Shown here piece after piece: positions 1 to 8,427 of a DNA stretch of 64,000 bases. The notes below the pieces were generated by a model. The model saw only the letters and a program-made list of their open reading frames with translations, was not told the DNA's origin and ran no database searches. The stretch comes from Oscillatoria sp. FACHB-1407 (GTDB lineage Bacteria > Cyanobacteriota > Cyanobacteriia > Elainellales > Elainellaceae), in NCBI RefSeq assembly GCF_014697545.1, contig NZ_JACJSA010000013.1, positions 142,691 to 206,690 on the forward strand, in the 5' to 3' direction. Each line of letters begins with the position of its first letter. Positions within the stretch are counted from its first letter, which is position 1. Made by a program: the position numbers and the translations under genes.

Positions 1-1
1 A

Positions 2-3000
2 TCAGGAACCCAAATTGATATCAGCTTGCGTCTTTCGGTTGTTTATGACGACATGAAACATCCAATTCGCTTGATTGGCTGCTCAAATGATATTAGCGAT
101 CGCAAGCAAGCAGCAAAAGCTCTTCAGGAGAGCCAAACACTGTTGAGGTCGGTTATCGACAACTTACCGCAAGCAATTTTTTGGAAAGATCGCGAGAGCC
201 GTTTTCTGGGTTGCAATCAACAAATGTTATTGGATGCAGGGTTTTCTTCTGCTGAGGACATCATTGGTAAGACAGATTTTGATCTGCCCTGGCGAGAAGA
301 GGCTCCGCTTTTCCGGGCAGACGATCGTCAGGTTATAGAGTCAGGTCAGCCCAAACTTAATATTGAAGAGCCGCTTACGAAGGTTGGTAACATTCACAGT
401 TGGCTAAAAACGAATAAATTACCCCTCCGATCTGCTGATGGCAGCATCATTGGTGTTCTTGGTAGCTATGAAGATATTACAGAGCGCAAACGGATTGAAC
501 ACGCCTTACAGGAAAGTGAACGCCGCTATGCAACCCTGGCTGCTACTGCCCCTGTTGGCATTTATCGCACCGATGCCGATGGTAATTGTTTATATGTCAA
601 TGATCGCTGGTGCGAGCTTGCCGGATTAACGCCTGAAGAAGCCGCAGGTTTTGGCTGGATTCAAGGACTCCACCCAGATGATCGAGAGATGATCTCAGCA
701 GAGTGGTATCGTTGTGCCAGAACAGGTGAAGTGTTTCGCCTCGAATATCGCTTCCAACGACCGGATGGCATTACAACCTGGGTATATGGGCAAGCGACTC
801 AAGAAAAAAAATCAGATGGAGGGGTGATAGGTTATATCGGCACCATCACAGATATTAGCGATCGCAAAGCCGTAGAACAAGAATTACAATCACTCAATCA
901 GGAGTTAGAAGCTAGAGTCACACAGCGCACCGCAGAATTGCAGGAGAGCCAACAGTTTATTCAAAGTGTTACTGATAGTATTCCAAACGTTCTGTATATT
1001 TATGACTTAGAGAGAAATTGTAATGTGTATGCCAATCAAGAACTTACCATTGCTTTAGGCTACACTCCCAAAGAAATTCATGAGATGGGTGCTACTCTAT
1101 TTTCTAATCTGATGCATCCTGAGGATCTAGAGAAATTTATTTTTTATCTACAAGATCTAAAAAATTTAGAAGGGCAGGAAAAACGAACGATTGAATATCG
1201 CCTCCTCAATCCCAAAGGAGAATGGCGATGGTATCTCAGTCAAGACACCTCATTTCGGCGAGGAGTAGATGGGCAAGTACAACAAGTCATTGGAACTGCT
1301 CAAGACATTACTGCTCGTAAACAAATAGAGGAACAGCTCTATCGTAGTGAAGCCCAGTTAAGAACGGCTCAACGGATCGCCGGATTTGGTAGTTGGGAAT
1401 TTGATGTACAAACTGGAGTGGTCACTTGGTCAGAAGAAGTTTTTGACATTTTTGGACGCAATGTCGAGGATGGTGCTTACAGTTATGAAGAACTACATGC
1501 AGCAATTCACCCTAATGATCGAGATCATCACCGATCCTTGACTCAACAAGCGATCGAATACGGTCATCCCTATACAGTTGAATTTCGGTTCTATCGCCAT
1601 GGTGGAGACTTACGTTACGTTCACGCACGTGGTGAGGCAATTTTGGGTTCAAATGGTCAGCCGATACAGTTGCTTGGTACGGTGCTTGATATTACCGAAC
1701 GCAAGCAATCTGAAGAACAGTTGCGCCATCTCTCTGAACGATTGACAATCGCATTGCAATCCGGTGGTTTTGGTAGTTGGGAGTATGACTTTGTGCGATC
1801 GCAACAGCTCTGGGACGATCGAATGTATGAACTATATGGTGTTACCCCTGATAATTTTGCTGGGACATTAGATGCGTGGTTAGGTTATCTTCATCCTGAC
1901 GATCGCGAGTCAATGTTAAATCAAATCCAAGAGGTTCTCGATAATCAGTCAGAATACAGTGCAGAGTTTCGGATCATCCATCCAACGGGAGCCGTTCATC
2001 ACCTAAAAGCCTATGGCATTCTTCAGCGTAACGAACAACAAGAACCTGTTCGTATGATTGGCATAAACTACGATATTACAGATTTTAAACTGGCAGAAGA
2101 ACAGCTACGCCAAATCAACAATCGCCTCACCCTTACAAATGCGGAACTTCATCGAGCAACTCGCTTAAAAGATGAATTTCTGGCGAATATGAGTCACGAA
2201 TTGCGAACTCCTCTGAATGCCATTTTAGGAATGGCAGAGAGCTTACAGGATGAAATCTTAGGAGTAATCAACCCCCACCAAAAAGATGCCATCAGTAGTA
2301 TTGAGCGCAGTGGTCAACATCTTCTAGAGTTAATCAATGACATTCTGGATTTAGCAAAAGTTGAATCTGGAAAATTAGAATTACAACTTTGTCCGGTTAA
2401 AATTAATCACCTGTGTATATCAAGCTTGAATTTTGTTCGACAACAAGCCTTTGCTAAAAATATTCAAATCACGACTGAACTACCGTCTGATTTACCAGCA
2501 ATCATCTTAGACGAACTGCGGATTCGCCAGGTTCTCATCAATCTACTCAGTAATGCTGTAAAGTTCACACCTAACGGTGGCAGTATCAAACTGGCTGTAC
2601 ACCAGGAGCAATCTCAAGGACAGCCATTGCTCTGCTTTCAAATCACAGATACTGGAATTGGTATTGCTCTGGACGATATGTGTAAACTCTTTCAACCGTT
2701 TACTCAAGTTGATAGCCAGCTTAATCGCAAACACATGGGTACGGGTTTAGGGTTAGCCCTAGTGCGTCGATTGGTTGAGTTACATCAGGGACAGATTACC
2801 GTTGCTAGTGAAGTGGGCAGAGGTAGTTGCTTTACGGTTTGCTTACCGTATAAGACTGAATCCTCAGCGTTCGTAACACCAGCTCACGATAAGCAATCAT
2901 TTGCCTCGGCAACTAAAGAACAAGATGCCAGTTTGCCTTCAAATCAAGCTTCAAATATCACCTCAACGTACACACCTACTAAGAGCTTGATCTTATTAGT

Positions 3001-3343
3001 AGAGGACAATGAGGCCAATGCAGCCACAATTTCTAATTATTTAGAGGGACGGGGATATCAATTGCTGCGAGCGAGCAATGGGCAGGAAGCAATTACTCTC
3101 GCTACGACACAACATCCCAATCTGATTCTGATGGATGTTCAAATGCCAGATATAGATGGATTAGAAGCAATTGCACGCATTCGTACCTATCCCCAACTGG
3201 CTCATACTCCTATTATTGCAGTTACCGCTTTAGCCATGACAGGCGATCGTGAAAAGTGTTTAGCCGCTGGTGCCAATGATTACATGACTAAGCCAATCAA
3301 ACTAAAACAACTGGTTAATGTGATTCGAGGATGGCTGCAATGA
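2..3343 (+). CDS. Multi-PAS hybrid sensor histidine kinase, 5' partial
   Basis: The reading frame is open to the left edge and begins inside the tail of a PAS/PAC domain (RLIGCSNDISDRKQ), so the true start lies outside the window. Counting from the TTG at 26, five further PAS domains follow at about 40-155, 166-280, 308-435, 440-565 and 570-693, with a coiled coil near 282-308. Then come a HisKA domain with phospho-acceptor His724 in NMSHELRTPLN, a HATPase domain (N box near 835, DTGIGI near 875, GTGLGL near 905) and a C-terminal receiver with phospho-acceptor Asp1037 (LMDVQMPD). It should autophosphorylate on His and pass phosphate to its own receiver. No membrane segment is visible in the part present, so sensing in this part is probably cytoplasmic. 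The stop overlaps the start of a broken response-regulator gene (ATGA), so the two were once an operon. The ligand is unknown. Confidence 0.95.
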   Translation, partial: SGTQIDISLRLSVVYDDMKHPIRLIGCSNDISDRKQAAKALQESQTLLRSVIDNLPQAIFWKDRESRFLGCNQQMLLDAGFSSAEDIIGKTDFDLPWREEAPLFRADDRQVIESGQPKLNIEEPLTKVGNIHSWLKTNKLPLRSADGSIIGVLGSYEDITERKRIEHALQESERRYATLAATAPVGIYRTDADGNCLYVNDRWCELAGLTPEEAAGFGWIQGLHPDDREMISAEWYRCARTGEVFRLEYRFQRPDGITTWVYGQATQEKKSDGGVIGYIGTITDISDRKAVEQELQSLNQELEARVTQRTAELQESQQFIQSVTDSIPNVLYIYDLERNCNVYANQELTIALGYTPKEIHEMGATLFSNLMHPEDLEKFIFYLQDLKNLEGQEKRTIEYRLLNPKGEWRWYLSQDTSFRRGVDGQVQQVIGTAQDITARKQIEEQLYRSEAQLRTAQRIAGFGSWEFDVQTGVVTWSEEVFDIFGRNVEDGAYSYEELHAAIHPNDRDHHRSLTQQAIEYGHPYTVEFRFYRHGGDLRYVHARGEAILGSNGQPIQLLGTVLDITERKQSEEQLRHLSERLTIALQSGGFGSWEYDFVRSQQLWDDRMYELYGVTPDNFAGTLDAWLGYLHPDDRESMLNQIQEVLDNQSEYSAEFRIIHPTGAVHHLKAYGILQRNEQQEPVRMIGINYDITDFKLAEEQLRQINNRLTLTNAELHRATRLKDEFLANMSHELRTPLNAILGMAESLQDEILGVINPHQKDAISSIERSGQHLLELINDILDLAKVESGKLELQLCPVKINHLCISSLNFVRQQAFAKNIQITTELPSDLPAIILDELRIRQVLINLLSNAVKFTPNGGSIKLAVHQEQSQGQPLLCFQITDTGIGIALDDMCKLFQPFTQVDSQLNRKHMGTGLGLALVRRLVELHQGQITVASEVGRGSCFTVCLPYKTESSAFVTPAHDKQSFASATKEQDASLPSNQASNITSTYTPTKSLILLVEDNEANAATISNYLEGRGYQLLRASNGQEAITLATTQHPNLILMDVQMPDIDGLEAIARIRTYPQLAHTPIIAVTALAMTGDREKCLAAGANDYMTKPIKLKQLVNVIRGWLQ

Positions 3344-3480
3344 AAACTCAATTTCAAATTCTTGTGATTGATGATGAACCCGGCAACTTCAATGCCATTG
3401 ATAACTGATTAGAAGAAGACTATCAATTAAGCTATGCCTCGAATGAAGAAAAAGCATTTAATTTACTACAAACACACCTA
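3340..3480 (+). pseudogene. Response-regulator receiver remnant
   Basis: An ATG at 3340 overlaps the stop of the upstream kinase. The translation begins MKTQFQILVIDDEPGNF, the classic beta1-DD start of a receiver domain. An in-frame TGA at 3406-3408 interrupts it where family members continue, after which similarity resumes (LEEDYQLSYASNEEKAFNLL) and is lost near 3480. The phospho-acceptor Asp and the rest of the domain are absent, and a convergent unrelated gene follows. I infer a former partner of the upstream kinase, inactivated by a nonsense mutation and a 3' deletion. Confidence 0.75.
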
Positions 3481-3509
3481 TGCTCTATGAGCACGATCTT
3501 GAACAGCCA

Positions 3510-4529
3510 TTATTCTTGCTGCAACACCACTTTCCCGATCGCTTGCCCCGACTCAGCCCGTTGGTGTGCCGCTGCCACTTCGGAAAATCTGAACACCTGA
3601 CTATCGAGTAACGGTCGCACCTGTCCAGCATCGACTAACTGAGCCAGTTGGGTCAAAATCTCTCCATGGCGCGATTGCTTCGCAGTTCCCTGAAGGGGTA
3701 ATCGCTCCACCCCATACAGCAGTGGAATCAGCATATAGACCAGATGCAGCGTCAGCCCTTTCGCGTGCAGCAGGGTTAAATCTTGCTGAGATAGGGAAAC
3801 AGTTGAGACGACTGTTCCATTTAGCTTTGCGGCTTTGAATGCATTTTGCAGATTGTCGTTTCCCACGGTGTCGAACACCACATCAAATCCTTGCCCATTG
3901 GTGTGTTCTGCTACAAACTCTTCAATCGGCTGTTGGCGGTAGTTGATAACGAAGTCGGCTCCTAATTTATAGGCGATCGCTCCTTTCTCTTCATTCGATA
4001 CCAGGGCATAGACTGTCGCTCCTGCCCACTTCGCCAGTTGTACCCCGATATGCCCCACACCGCCGGTTGCTCCATAGATCAGCACTCGTTGTCCGGGTTG
4101 AACGTTGGCGCGATCAATTAGCCCTTCCCAGGCAGTAATTGAAACCAGAGGTAGCGCAGCGGCTTCTGCCATCGTCAGCGACTTGGGCTTGGGAGCTACG
4201 CGATCTGCATCCGCCAGCATATACTCCGCTAATGCGCCCCCCAACCCTTTTACACCGCCTGCACAGGCATAGACTTCATCTCCCGGTTTGAACGTGGTCA
4301 CTCCCTCACCAATGGCTTCCACCACTCCGGCAACATCTCCATGCAACACAGCCGGAAAATCAGGGGCAATATCTGGCACTGCGCCCTGGCGAATTTTGTA
4401 ATCCACCGGATTCACACTGGTTGCCATAACCCGAATCAACACATGATTGGGTAGGATTTGAGGAACAGGAACATCTACCGTTTCAAAAACAGCAGGGCTA
4501 CCGAACTGGTTAATCATTTGGGCTTGCAT
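3510..4529 (-). CDS. NADP-dependent MDR oxidoreductase, quinone reductase-like
   Basis: A 339-residue medium-chain dehydrogenase/reductase. An N-terminal GroES-like domain (NPVDYKIRQG, then GDVAGVVEAIGEGV) is followed by a Rossmann domain with the nucleotide-binding motif GATGGVGHIGVQLAKWAGA near 150-170. The structural- and catalytic-zinc cysteine clusters of alcohol dehydrogenases are missing, which places it with quinone oxidoreductases and zeta-crystallin-like enzymes that reduce quinones or enones with NADPH. It is paralogous to the enzyme at 34744-35724, sharing the AAALPL...TAWEGLIDRANV block. It is transcribed divergently from an HxlR regulator, an arrangement seen for redox-responsive quinone reductases. 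The substrate is inferred. Confidence 0.9.
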   Translation of the reverse strand: MQAQMINQFGSPAVFETVDVPVPQILPNHVLIRVMATSVNPVDYKIRQGAVPDIAPDFPAVLHGDVAGVVEAIGEGVTTFKPGDEVYACAGGVKGLGGALAEYMLADADRVAPKPKSLTMAEAAALPLVSITAWEGLIDRANVQPGQRVLIYGATGGVGHIGVQLAKWAGATVYALVSNEEKGAIAYKLGADFVINYRQQPIEEFVAEHTNGQGFDVVFDTVGNDNLQNAFKAAKLNGTVVSTVSLSQQDLTLLHAKGLTLHLVYMLIPLLYGVERLPLQGTAKQSRHGEILTQLAQLVDAGQVRPLLDSQVFRFSEVAAAHQRAESGQAIGKVVLQQE

Positions 4530-4545
4530 TGCAATTGACCTCAGA

Positions 4546-4562
4546 ACTCATATTCCATGAGT
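4546..4562. promoter_or_regulatory. Candidate HxlR operator
   Basis: Perfect 6-bp inverted repeat ACTCAT-N5-ATGAGT in the gap between the divergent quinone reductase-like gene and the HxlR regulator. Position and symmetry fit an autoregulatory site of a dimeric winged-helix repressor. The assignment to this regulator is inferred. Confidence 0.4.
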
Positions 4563-4626
4563 ACCATTGAGAGATTGCTGCCCGAAAGGATTAACGGCAA
4601 AGTGCATTAGTTACTTTTTGGAAAAC

Positions 4627-5076
4627 ATGGTGAGCAAAACGAATTCCGACGCGACCCAACTCAATTACTTGCCTCAGCCTGCGCTCGATCGCATCGCTAA
4701 CATGAACCTGTTCGACACCAACTGTGCAGGGCATCAAATGCTCGAACATATCGCCAACAAGTGGACAGTGCTGATTGTGTATGCCCTGACGCAGGGGAAG
4801 AAGCGATATAGCGAACTCAAGCAGCAGATTGTTGGCGTATCTCCCAAGATGCTGATCCAGAATTTGCGTAACCTGGAACGATGTGGATTGATCCAACGGG
4901 AGATTTATCCTACCGTTCCGCCACGGGTTGATTACTCACTGACGACCTTAGGAGAATCTCTGGTAGAACCCTTAGCGATCTTGGGAGAGTGGGCATATCG
5001 CCATATTCCAGAAGTAAAAGCAGCAATGGAGCAGTATGACGAGAACCCGAAAGAGAATTACTGGGAACCCAAGTAA
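4627..5076 (+). CDS. HxlR-family winged-helix transcriptional regulator
   Basis: About 149 residues from the ATG at 4627; an in-frame TTG at 4567 would add 20 unlikely residues. The core (HQMLEHIANKWTVLIVYAL, then RYSELKQQI and SPKMLIQNLRNLERCGLI, then a wing ending RVDYSLTTLGESL) is a typical HxlR/DUF24 domain. A cysteine sits just before the first helix (NCAGHQML), the position of the redox-sensing Cys in family members such as YodB and QorR. It diverges from a quinone reductase-like gene, so it probably represses that gene until an electrophile or oxidant modifies the cysteine. The redox role is inferred from family and context. Confidence 0.9.
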   Translation: MVSKTNSDATQLNYLPQPALDRIANMNLFDTNCAGHQMLEHIANKWTVLIVYALTQGKKRYSELKQQIVGVSPKMLIQNLRNLERCGLIQREIYPTVPPRVDYSLTTLGESLVEPLAILGEWAYRHIPEVKAAMEQYDENPKENYWEPK

Positions 5077-5111
5077 TTTGGCCGAGATTCATCTCTGAGC
5101 AAAATGTTTAT

Positions 5112-6185
5112 TTATTCTTTTGGTGCCACTCCTGAAGAGTCACGAATGACTAATTCAGTTGGTAATCGGTAGGAGATGGGTTGACTCACACTCTCCAGGA
5201 GCAGTCTAGCTGCGACTGCCCCTTTCTCGACGAGTGGTTGTCGCACCGTCGTTAATCGGGGGCGAATTTGGGAGGCAAGGGGAATATCATCAAACCCCAC
5301 GATCGATAAATCCTTGGGTACATGCAAACCCAGCGTTTCAGCAGCCCGTAAGGCTCCAACCGCAAGGCGATCGCTCATCGCCAAGATTGCAGTGGGTCGT
5401 GGGGTCTGATTGAGCAGGGCAAGTGTTGCAGAAAATCCGCTTTCTTCCCGATTCAACCGTTCTTCAATCGCCACCGTTTGAGGGTCAATTCCGGCTTCTC
5501 TCAGGGCATCCAGGTAGCCATGCAATCGGTCTAACGTCGAGGGAAAGGTGGTAGATTGCATCCGCTGATCATCGACTTTGCCTTCATAGCCATCAGCCTG
5601 CAATTCCATGGAAATAATGCCCAATCGGGTATGACCCAAACGAATTAAGTGAGACGTGGCTTCGTGGGCTGCCTGATGCTCATCAATGCCGACGGAGGGC
5701 ACCCCCGTTAAACCGGGTCGATCGACTGCCACTGTTGGAAGATGACGTTCCAATACCTTAGCCGTAGTTATATCGGCATCTGGCGTGGAGTAAACAATAA
5801 ATCCATCCACGACTGCCTGATTGACCGTATCGGCAATTAGGCCATCTTTAGCCATTGGCACAATTAGAAGACTGACCTTAGCGGGTTCGCACACACTCGC
5901 AATGCCCTGGAGAAAAGCGATCGCCACTGGATCACTGAATGCATACAGTAACGACTCATGAAAAATGACTCCGATCGCCCCTGCCTGCCCCGTTCGCAAC
6001 AATCGTGCCGTTGGATTGGGACCCGCGTATCCCATTTCTTTTGCCGTTACCAAAATTTTTTCTCGCAGTTCTGGAGAAAGCTGATCTGGACGGTTGAACG
6101 CATTTGAAACAGTGGTACGTGAGATTCCCAACGCTTTTGCAATATCCAAAAGGGTTGCAGGTTTGGGTGAATCAGAAAATGTCAT
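5112..6185 (-). CDS. LacI/GalR-family transcriptional repressor
   Basis: A 357-residue protein. The N-terminal helix-turn-helix (TLLDIAKALGISRTTVSNAF, residues about 11-30) is followed by the hinge region (PTARLLRTGQAGAIGV) whose leucines normally insert into a central CG step. The rest is a periplasmic-binding-protein-like effector domain (GFIVYSTPDAD, VGIDEHQAA, AILAMSDRLAVGALRAAETLG, VPKDLSIVGFDDIPLA). It binds DNA as a dimer and responds to a small ligand, usually a sugar or nucleoside. It is divergent from a small conserved gene and an MFS transporter. Three palindromes of the right class for this family lie in this locus, so it very likely regulates itself and the transporter. Confidence 0.95.
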   Translation of the reverse strand: MTFSDSPKPATLLDIAKALGISRTTVSNAFNRPDQLSPELREKILVTAKEMGYAGPNPTARLLRTGQAGAIGVIFHESLLYAFSDPVAIAFLQGIASVCEPAKVSLLIVPMAKDGLIADTVNQAVVDGFIVYSTPDADITTAKVLERHLPTVAVDRPGLTGVPSVGIDEHQAAHEATSHLIRLGHTRLGIISMELQADGYEGKVDDQRMQSTTFPSTLDRLHGYLDALREAGIDPQTVAIEERLNREESGFSATLALLNQTPRPTAILAMSDRLAVGALRAAETLGLHVPKDLSIVGFDDIPLASQIRPRLTTVRQPLVEKGAVAARLLLESVSQPISYRLPTELVIRDSSGVAPKE

Positions 6186-6236
6186 AACCGTCCAGAATTG
6201 TTGATCTGAAATCCGACTTAAGAAGGAGCCGAGAAA

Positions 6237-6250
6237 CTTGATCGATCAAG
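6237..6250. promoter_or_regulatory. LacI-type operator candidate 1
   Basis: Perfect 14-bp palindrome CTTGATCGATCAAG with a central CG step, in the divergent lacI-type/small-gene intergenic region. Its centre is exactly 40 bp from the centre of the second site, about four helical turns, so two dimers could sit on the same DNA face. It differs from the other two sites in the half-site sequence. Confidence 0.55.
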
Positions 6251-6276
6251 ATATCGCCTCTATGATGGTAGCGAAA

Positions 6277-6290
6277 CTGAATCGATTCAG
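6277..6290. promoter_or_regulatory. LacI-type operator candidate 2
   Basis: Perfect 14-bp palindrome CTGAATCGATTCAG, 30-43 bp upstream of the ATG of the small gene at 6320, a place where bound repressor would block transcription. The TGAA-N-CG-N-TTCA arrangement is the classic LacI/GalR operator layout. An identical copy occurs at 6622. Confidence 0.75.
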
Positions 6291-6319
6291 AAAACAATCC
6301 GACTTGTGGAGCATTCACC

Positions 6320-6598
6320 ATGAGAACTCATCAACGGCAACTTCTTTATCGACAACTCGAATTTATGGAGTCTCCTGCAACTTCAGGTTCTTTTCAGCAG
6401 GGAGTGATTGAGGTCGTTCAACGAGCCTGGATGTCCTTCTGGAACGCGATGGCAACACAAGATGAGCCTCAATTTAAGGAGCGACGCGATCGCCGTGGAC
6501 AACCCTACTGGCAAGTTTATGATCCTGTCGCTGATCGAACCTTTCACCTGGACTCGTTGCAAACTGTGTTGGAGTGGTTGGAAAATCGACACAACTGA
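6320..6598 (+). CDS. Small conserved cyanobacterial protein of unknown function
   Basis: A 92-residue soluble protein with no signal peptide or membrane segment. The C-terminal part (DRRGQPYWQVYDPVADRTFH, then LDSLQTVLEWLENRHN) has the form of a small protein common in cyanobacteria, where a DxxGxxxWxVYDP motif is followed by a helix ending in WLExR. The function is not known to me. It lies between two identical LacI-type palindromes and upstream of the MFS gene, so it is probably in the same regulon. Codon use and HIP1 content match the neighbours. Confidence 0.7.
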   Translation: MRTHQRQLLYRQLEFMESPATSGSFQQGVIEVVQRAWMSFWNAMATQDEPQFKERRDRRGQPYWQVYDPVADRTFHLDSLQTVLEWLENRHN

Positions 6599-6621
6599 AA
6601 ATTCCAGGATTTCGATTTGGG

Positions 6622-6635
6622 CTGAATCGATTCAG
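6622..6635. promoter_or_regulatory. LacI-type operator candidate 3
   Basis: Second exact copy of CTGAATCGATTCAG, 34-47 bp upstream of the MFS start at 6669 and 345 bp (centre to centre) from the copy at 6277. The identical sequence and similar distance to the start suggest a second repressor-controlled promoter, or a looping partner. Confidence 0.75.
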
Positions 6636-6668
6636 TCGCCTATCACGACCCAACTCCACTGACTACCT

Positions 6669-7874
6669 ATGAAACCTGACCGCCGCACAAGCACACCCTC
6701 CCATGCGCCTGCCTCCATTGGGATTGCGATCGCCTTCTACGCCTTCATCACCATTGGGGTTGCCGAAAGTGGCTTAGGAGTGCTGCTGCCCTCTATTCTA
6801 GATACGTTTAATCTAACCCCTGCAACCGTGACGTTTTTGTTTATCAGCCAAATTGCAGGGTATGTGCTTGCTGCCTTTAGCAGTAGTCTGATCAGCAGTC
6901 GGTTGGGATTAGCTCCCATGCTGTTGATTGCGGCTATCACCCTCACCACGGCTCTCGCTACCTACGGCTTAGCTCCAGCTTGGGGCATCATGGTCGCCGT
7001 GGGAACCCTGCTGGGGTTGGGCATTGGCTTGATTGATGCGGGGATTAACGCCTACATGGTGAGTGACCAGCGGGAGGCAAAATGGATTGGGCTGCTCCAT
7101 GCCTTCTATGGCATTGGTGCTTTGTTGGGACCAGCGATCGCCACGACCCTGCTGCTGTTGGGGCTCAATTGGCGACAAGTTTATGGTGTGATTGCCAGTT
7201 TGGTAGCACTACTCATTGTTACGGTTGGTTGGGTGATGGTCGTCCACTATCCGCCCATGATGCGACGAACTGCGACATCCAACTCTCATGCGGTTGCCAA
7301 TCTCCGGTTTGCGCTCAAAACACCTGCCGTTCTGATTTCAGGGTTGTTTCTGCTGGTTGCTGTGGGGACAGAAGCCTCTCTGGGAAATTGGGCATATACG
7401 GTTCAGCAGGTCAGTCGCGGCATTTCAGCCTCTATAGCCGGATATAGCATTAGTGCCATGTGGTTGGGATTTACGATCGGACGGGTGATGCTGGGCATTT
7501 TTGTAAACCGATTGGGAGCCGCTCGCCTGGTTACAGCGTCGTTGTCTCTGCTTGCGGTTGGATTATTAACCTGGTGGCTACTGCCAGAGCAATGGCTGAG
7601 CTTGCCTATCATTGGGTTTGCGATCGCCGCCATTTTTCCCACAACCATTTGGCTGATGCCCCAGCGAGTTCCAACCGCTGTTGTTCCTGCGGCGATCGGC
7701 TTTGTCACCAGTGTTGCCAGTTTGGGATCAGCGATCATTCCGACAACGATTGGCTGGATTGCAAATCGAGCAGGCTTAGAAATCATTCCCATGTTGATTT
7801 TGCTATTGGCGATCGCATTAGCTGTGCTGCATTCCTGGTTAACGAAACAGGATGTCTCATCTTTTGATGATTAG
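6669..7874 (+). CDS. MFS transporter, FucP-like
   Basis: A 401-residue membrane protein with about 12 hydrophobic segments. Halves start at ASIGIAIAFYAFITIGVAES and after the middle loop near 205-215 (RRTATSNSH). Motifs such as [15 protein letters not shown] and LLHAFYGIGALLGPAIAT resemble the fucose-permease branch of the major facilitator superfamily, which imports sugars by proton symport. It is controlled by an upstream LacI-type palindrome, which supports a sugar or related small-molecule substrate. The exact substrate cannot be told. The stop is followed by about 550 bp of repeats. Confidence 0.88.
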   Translation: MKPDRRTSTPSHAPASIGIAIAFYAFITIGVAESGLGVLLPSILDTFNLTPATVTFLFISQIAGYVLAAFSSSLISSRLGLAPMLLIAAITLTTALATYGLAPAWGIMVAVGTLLGLGIGLIDAGINAYMVSDQREAKWIGLLHAFYGIGALLGPAIATTLLLLGLNWRQVYGVIASLVALLIVTVGWVMVVHYPPMMRRTATSNSHAVANLRFALKTPAVLISGLFLLVAVGTEASLGNWAYTVQQVSRGISASIAGYSISAMWLGFTIGRVMLGIFVNRLGAARLVTASLSLLAVGLLTWWLLPEQWLSLPIIGFAIAAIFPTTIWLMPQRVPTAVVPAAIGFVTSVASLGSAIIPTTIGWIANRAGLEIIPMLILLLAIALAVLHSWLTKQDVSSFDD

Positions 7875-8427
7875 GGGCAACAATGACTGAACGGACTTAC
7901 GCAGTTAGATCCCCAAACTCCTTTTCTAAGGCTACGGTGTATACACATCTCTGCTTTGTCAATGATGCTGCAATGAGTTCGAGAATCAGGCATTGGGAGA
8001 TTCTCCCTCAAACCCCCTAGCAGAATGTGTTTCGGTTAACCCACAGGCACGCTTCGCATCGGTTCCAAGTCCGGGTGTTTCGAATCAGGTCAAGCCCCTT
8101 CAAAAGCTCAAAGTCCCCCAGAGCTGGGGGATTTGGGGGGTTATGATGCCGATCTAATGTTTGATTGTGGCAGATCACTGGGTAGGGGCGTTTCGCGAAA
8201 CGCCCTTACGGAATCATGTGCAGCGAAGCCAATTCAAATTGGTATAACGAATGCCCATGTATTTAAGCGAAGCTAAGGATTGGTACGGCATACACAATTG
8301 AATTATTTCCAGATCATTGTGCAACCGCAAAATTTTGATAAAACAGCGCAAGAATCGGGCTTCAGGTTTGAGGGGACTTTTTCTAATCTTGAGTTATTGA
8401 AACCCAACTCAAACCGAGGAACGACTT
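7875..8427. repeat. Intergenic block of palindromic repeats
   Basis: No gene is supported here. The stretch holds several short hairpins common in cyanobacterial intergenic DNA: GGGAGATTCTCCCTC near 7997, CCCCCAGAGCTGGGGG near 8116, and the perfect 20-bp palindrome GGGCGTTTCGCGAAACGCCC at 8187-8206, which is related to the one at 43323. The ATTGGTATAA near 8238 resembles the ends of small non-autonomous elements. Hairpins just after the MFS stop could also end transcription. Confidence 0.7.
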
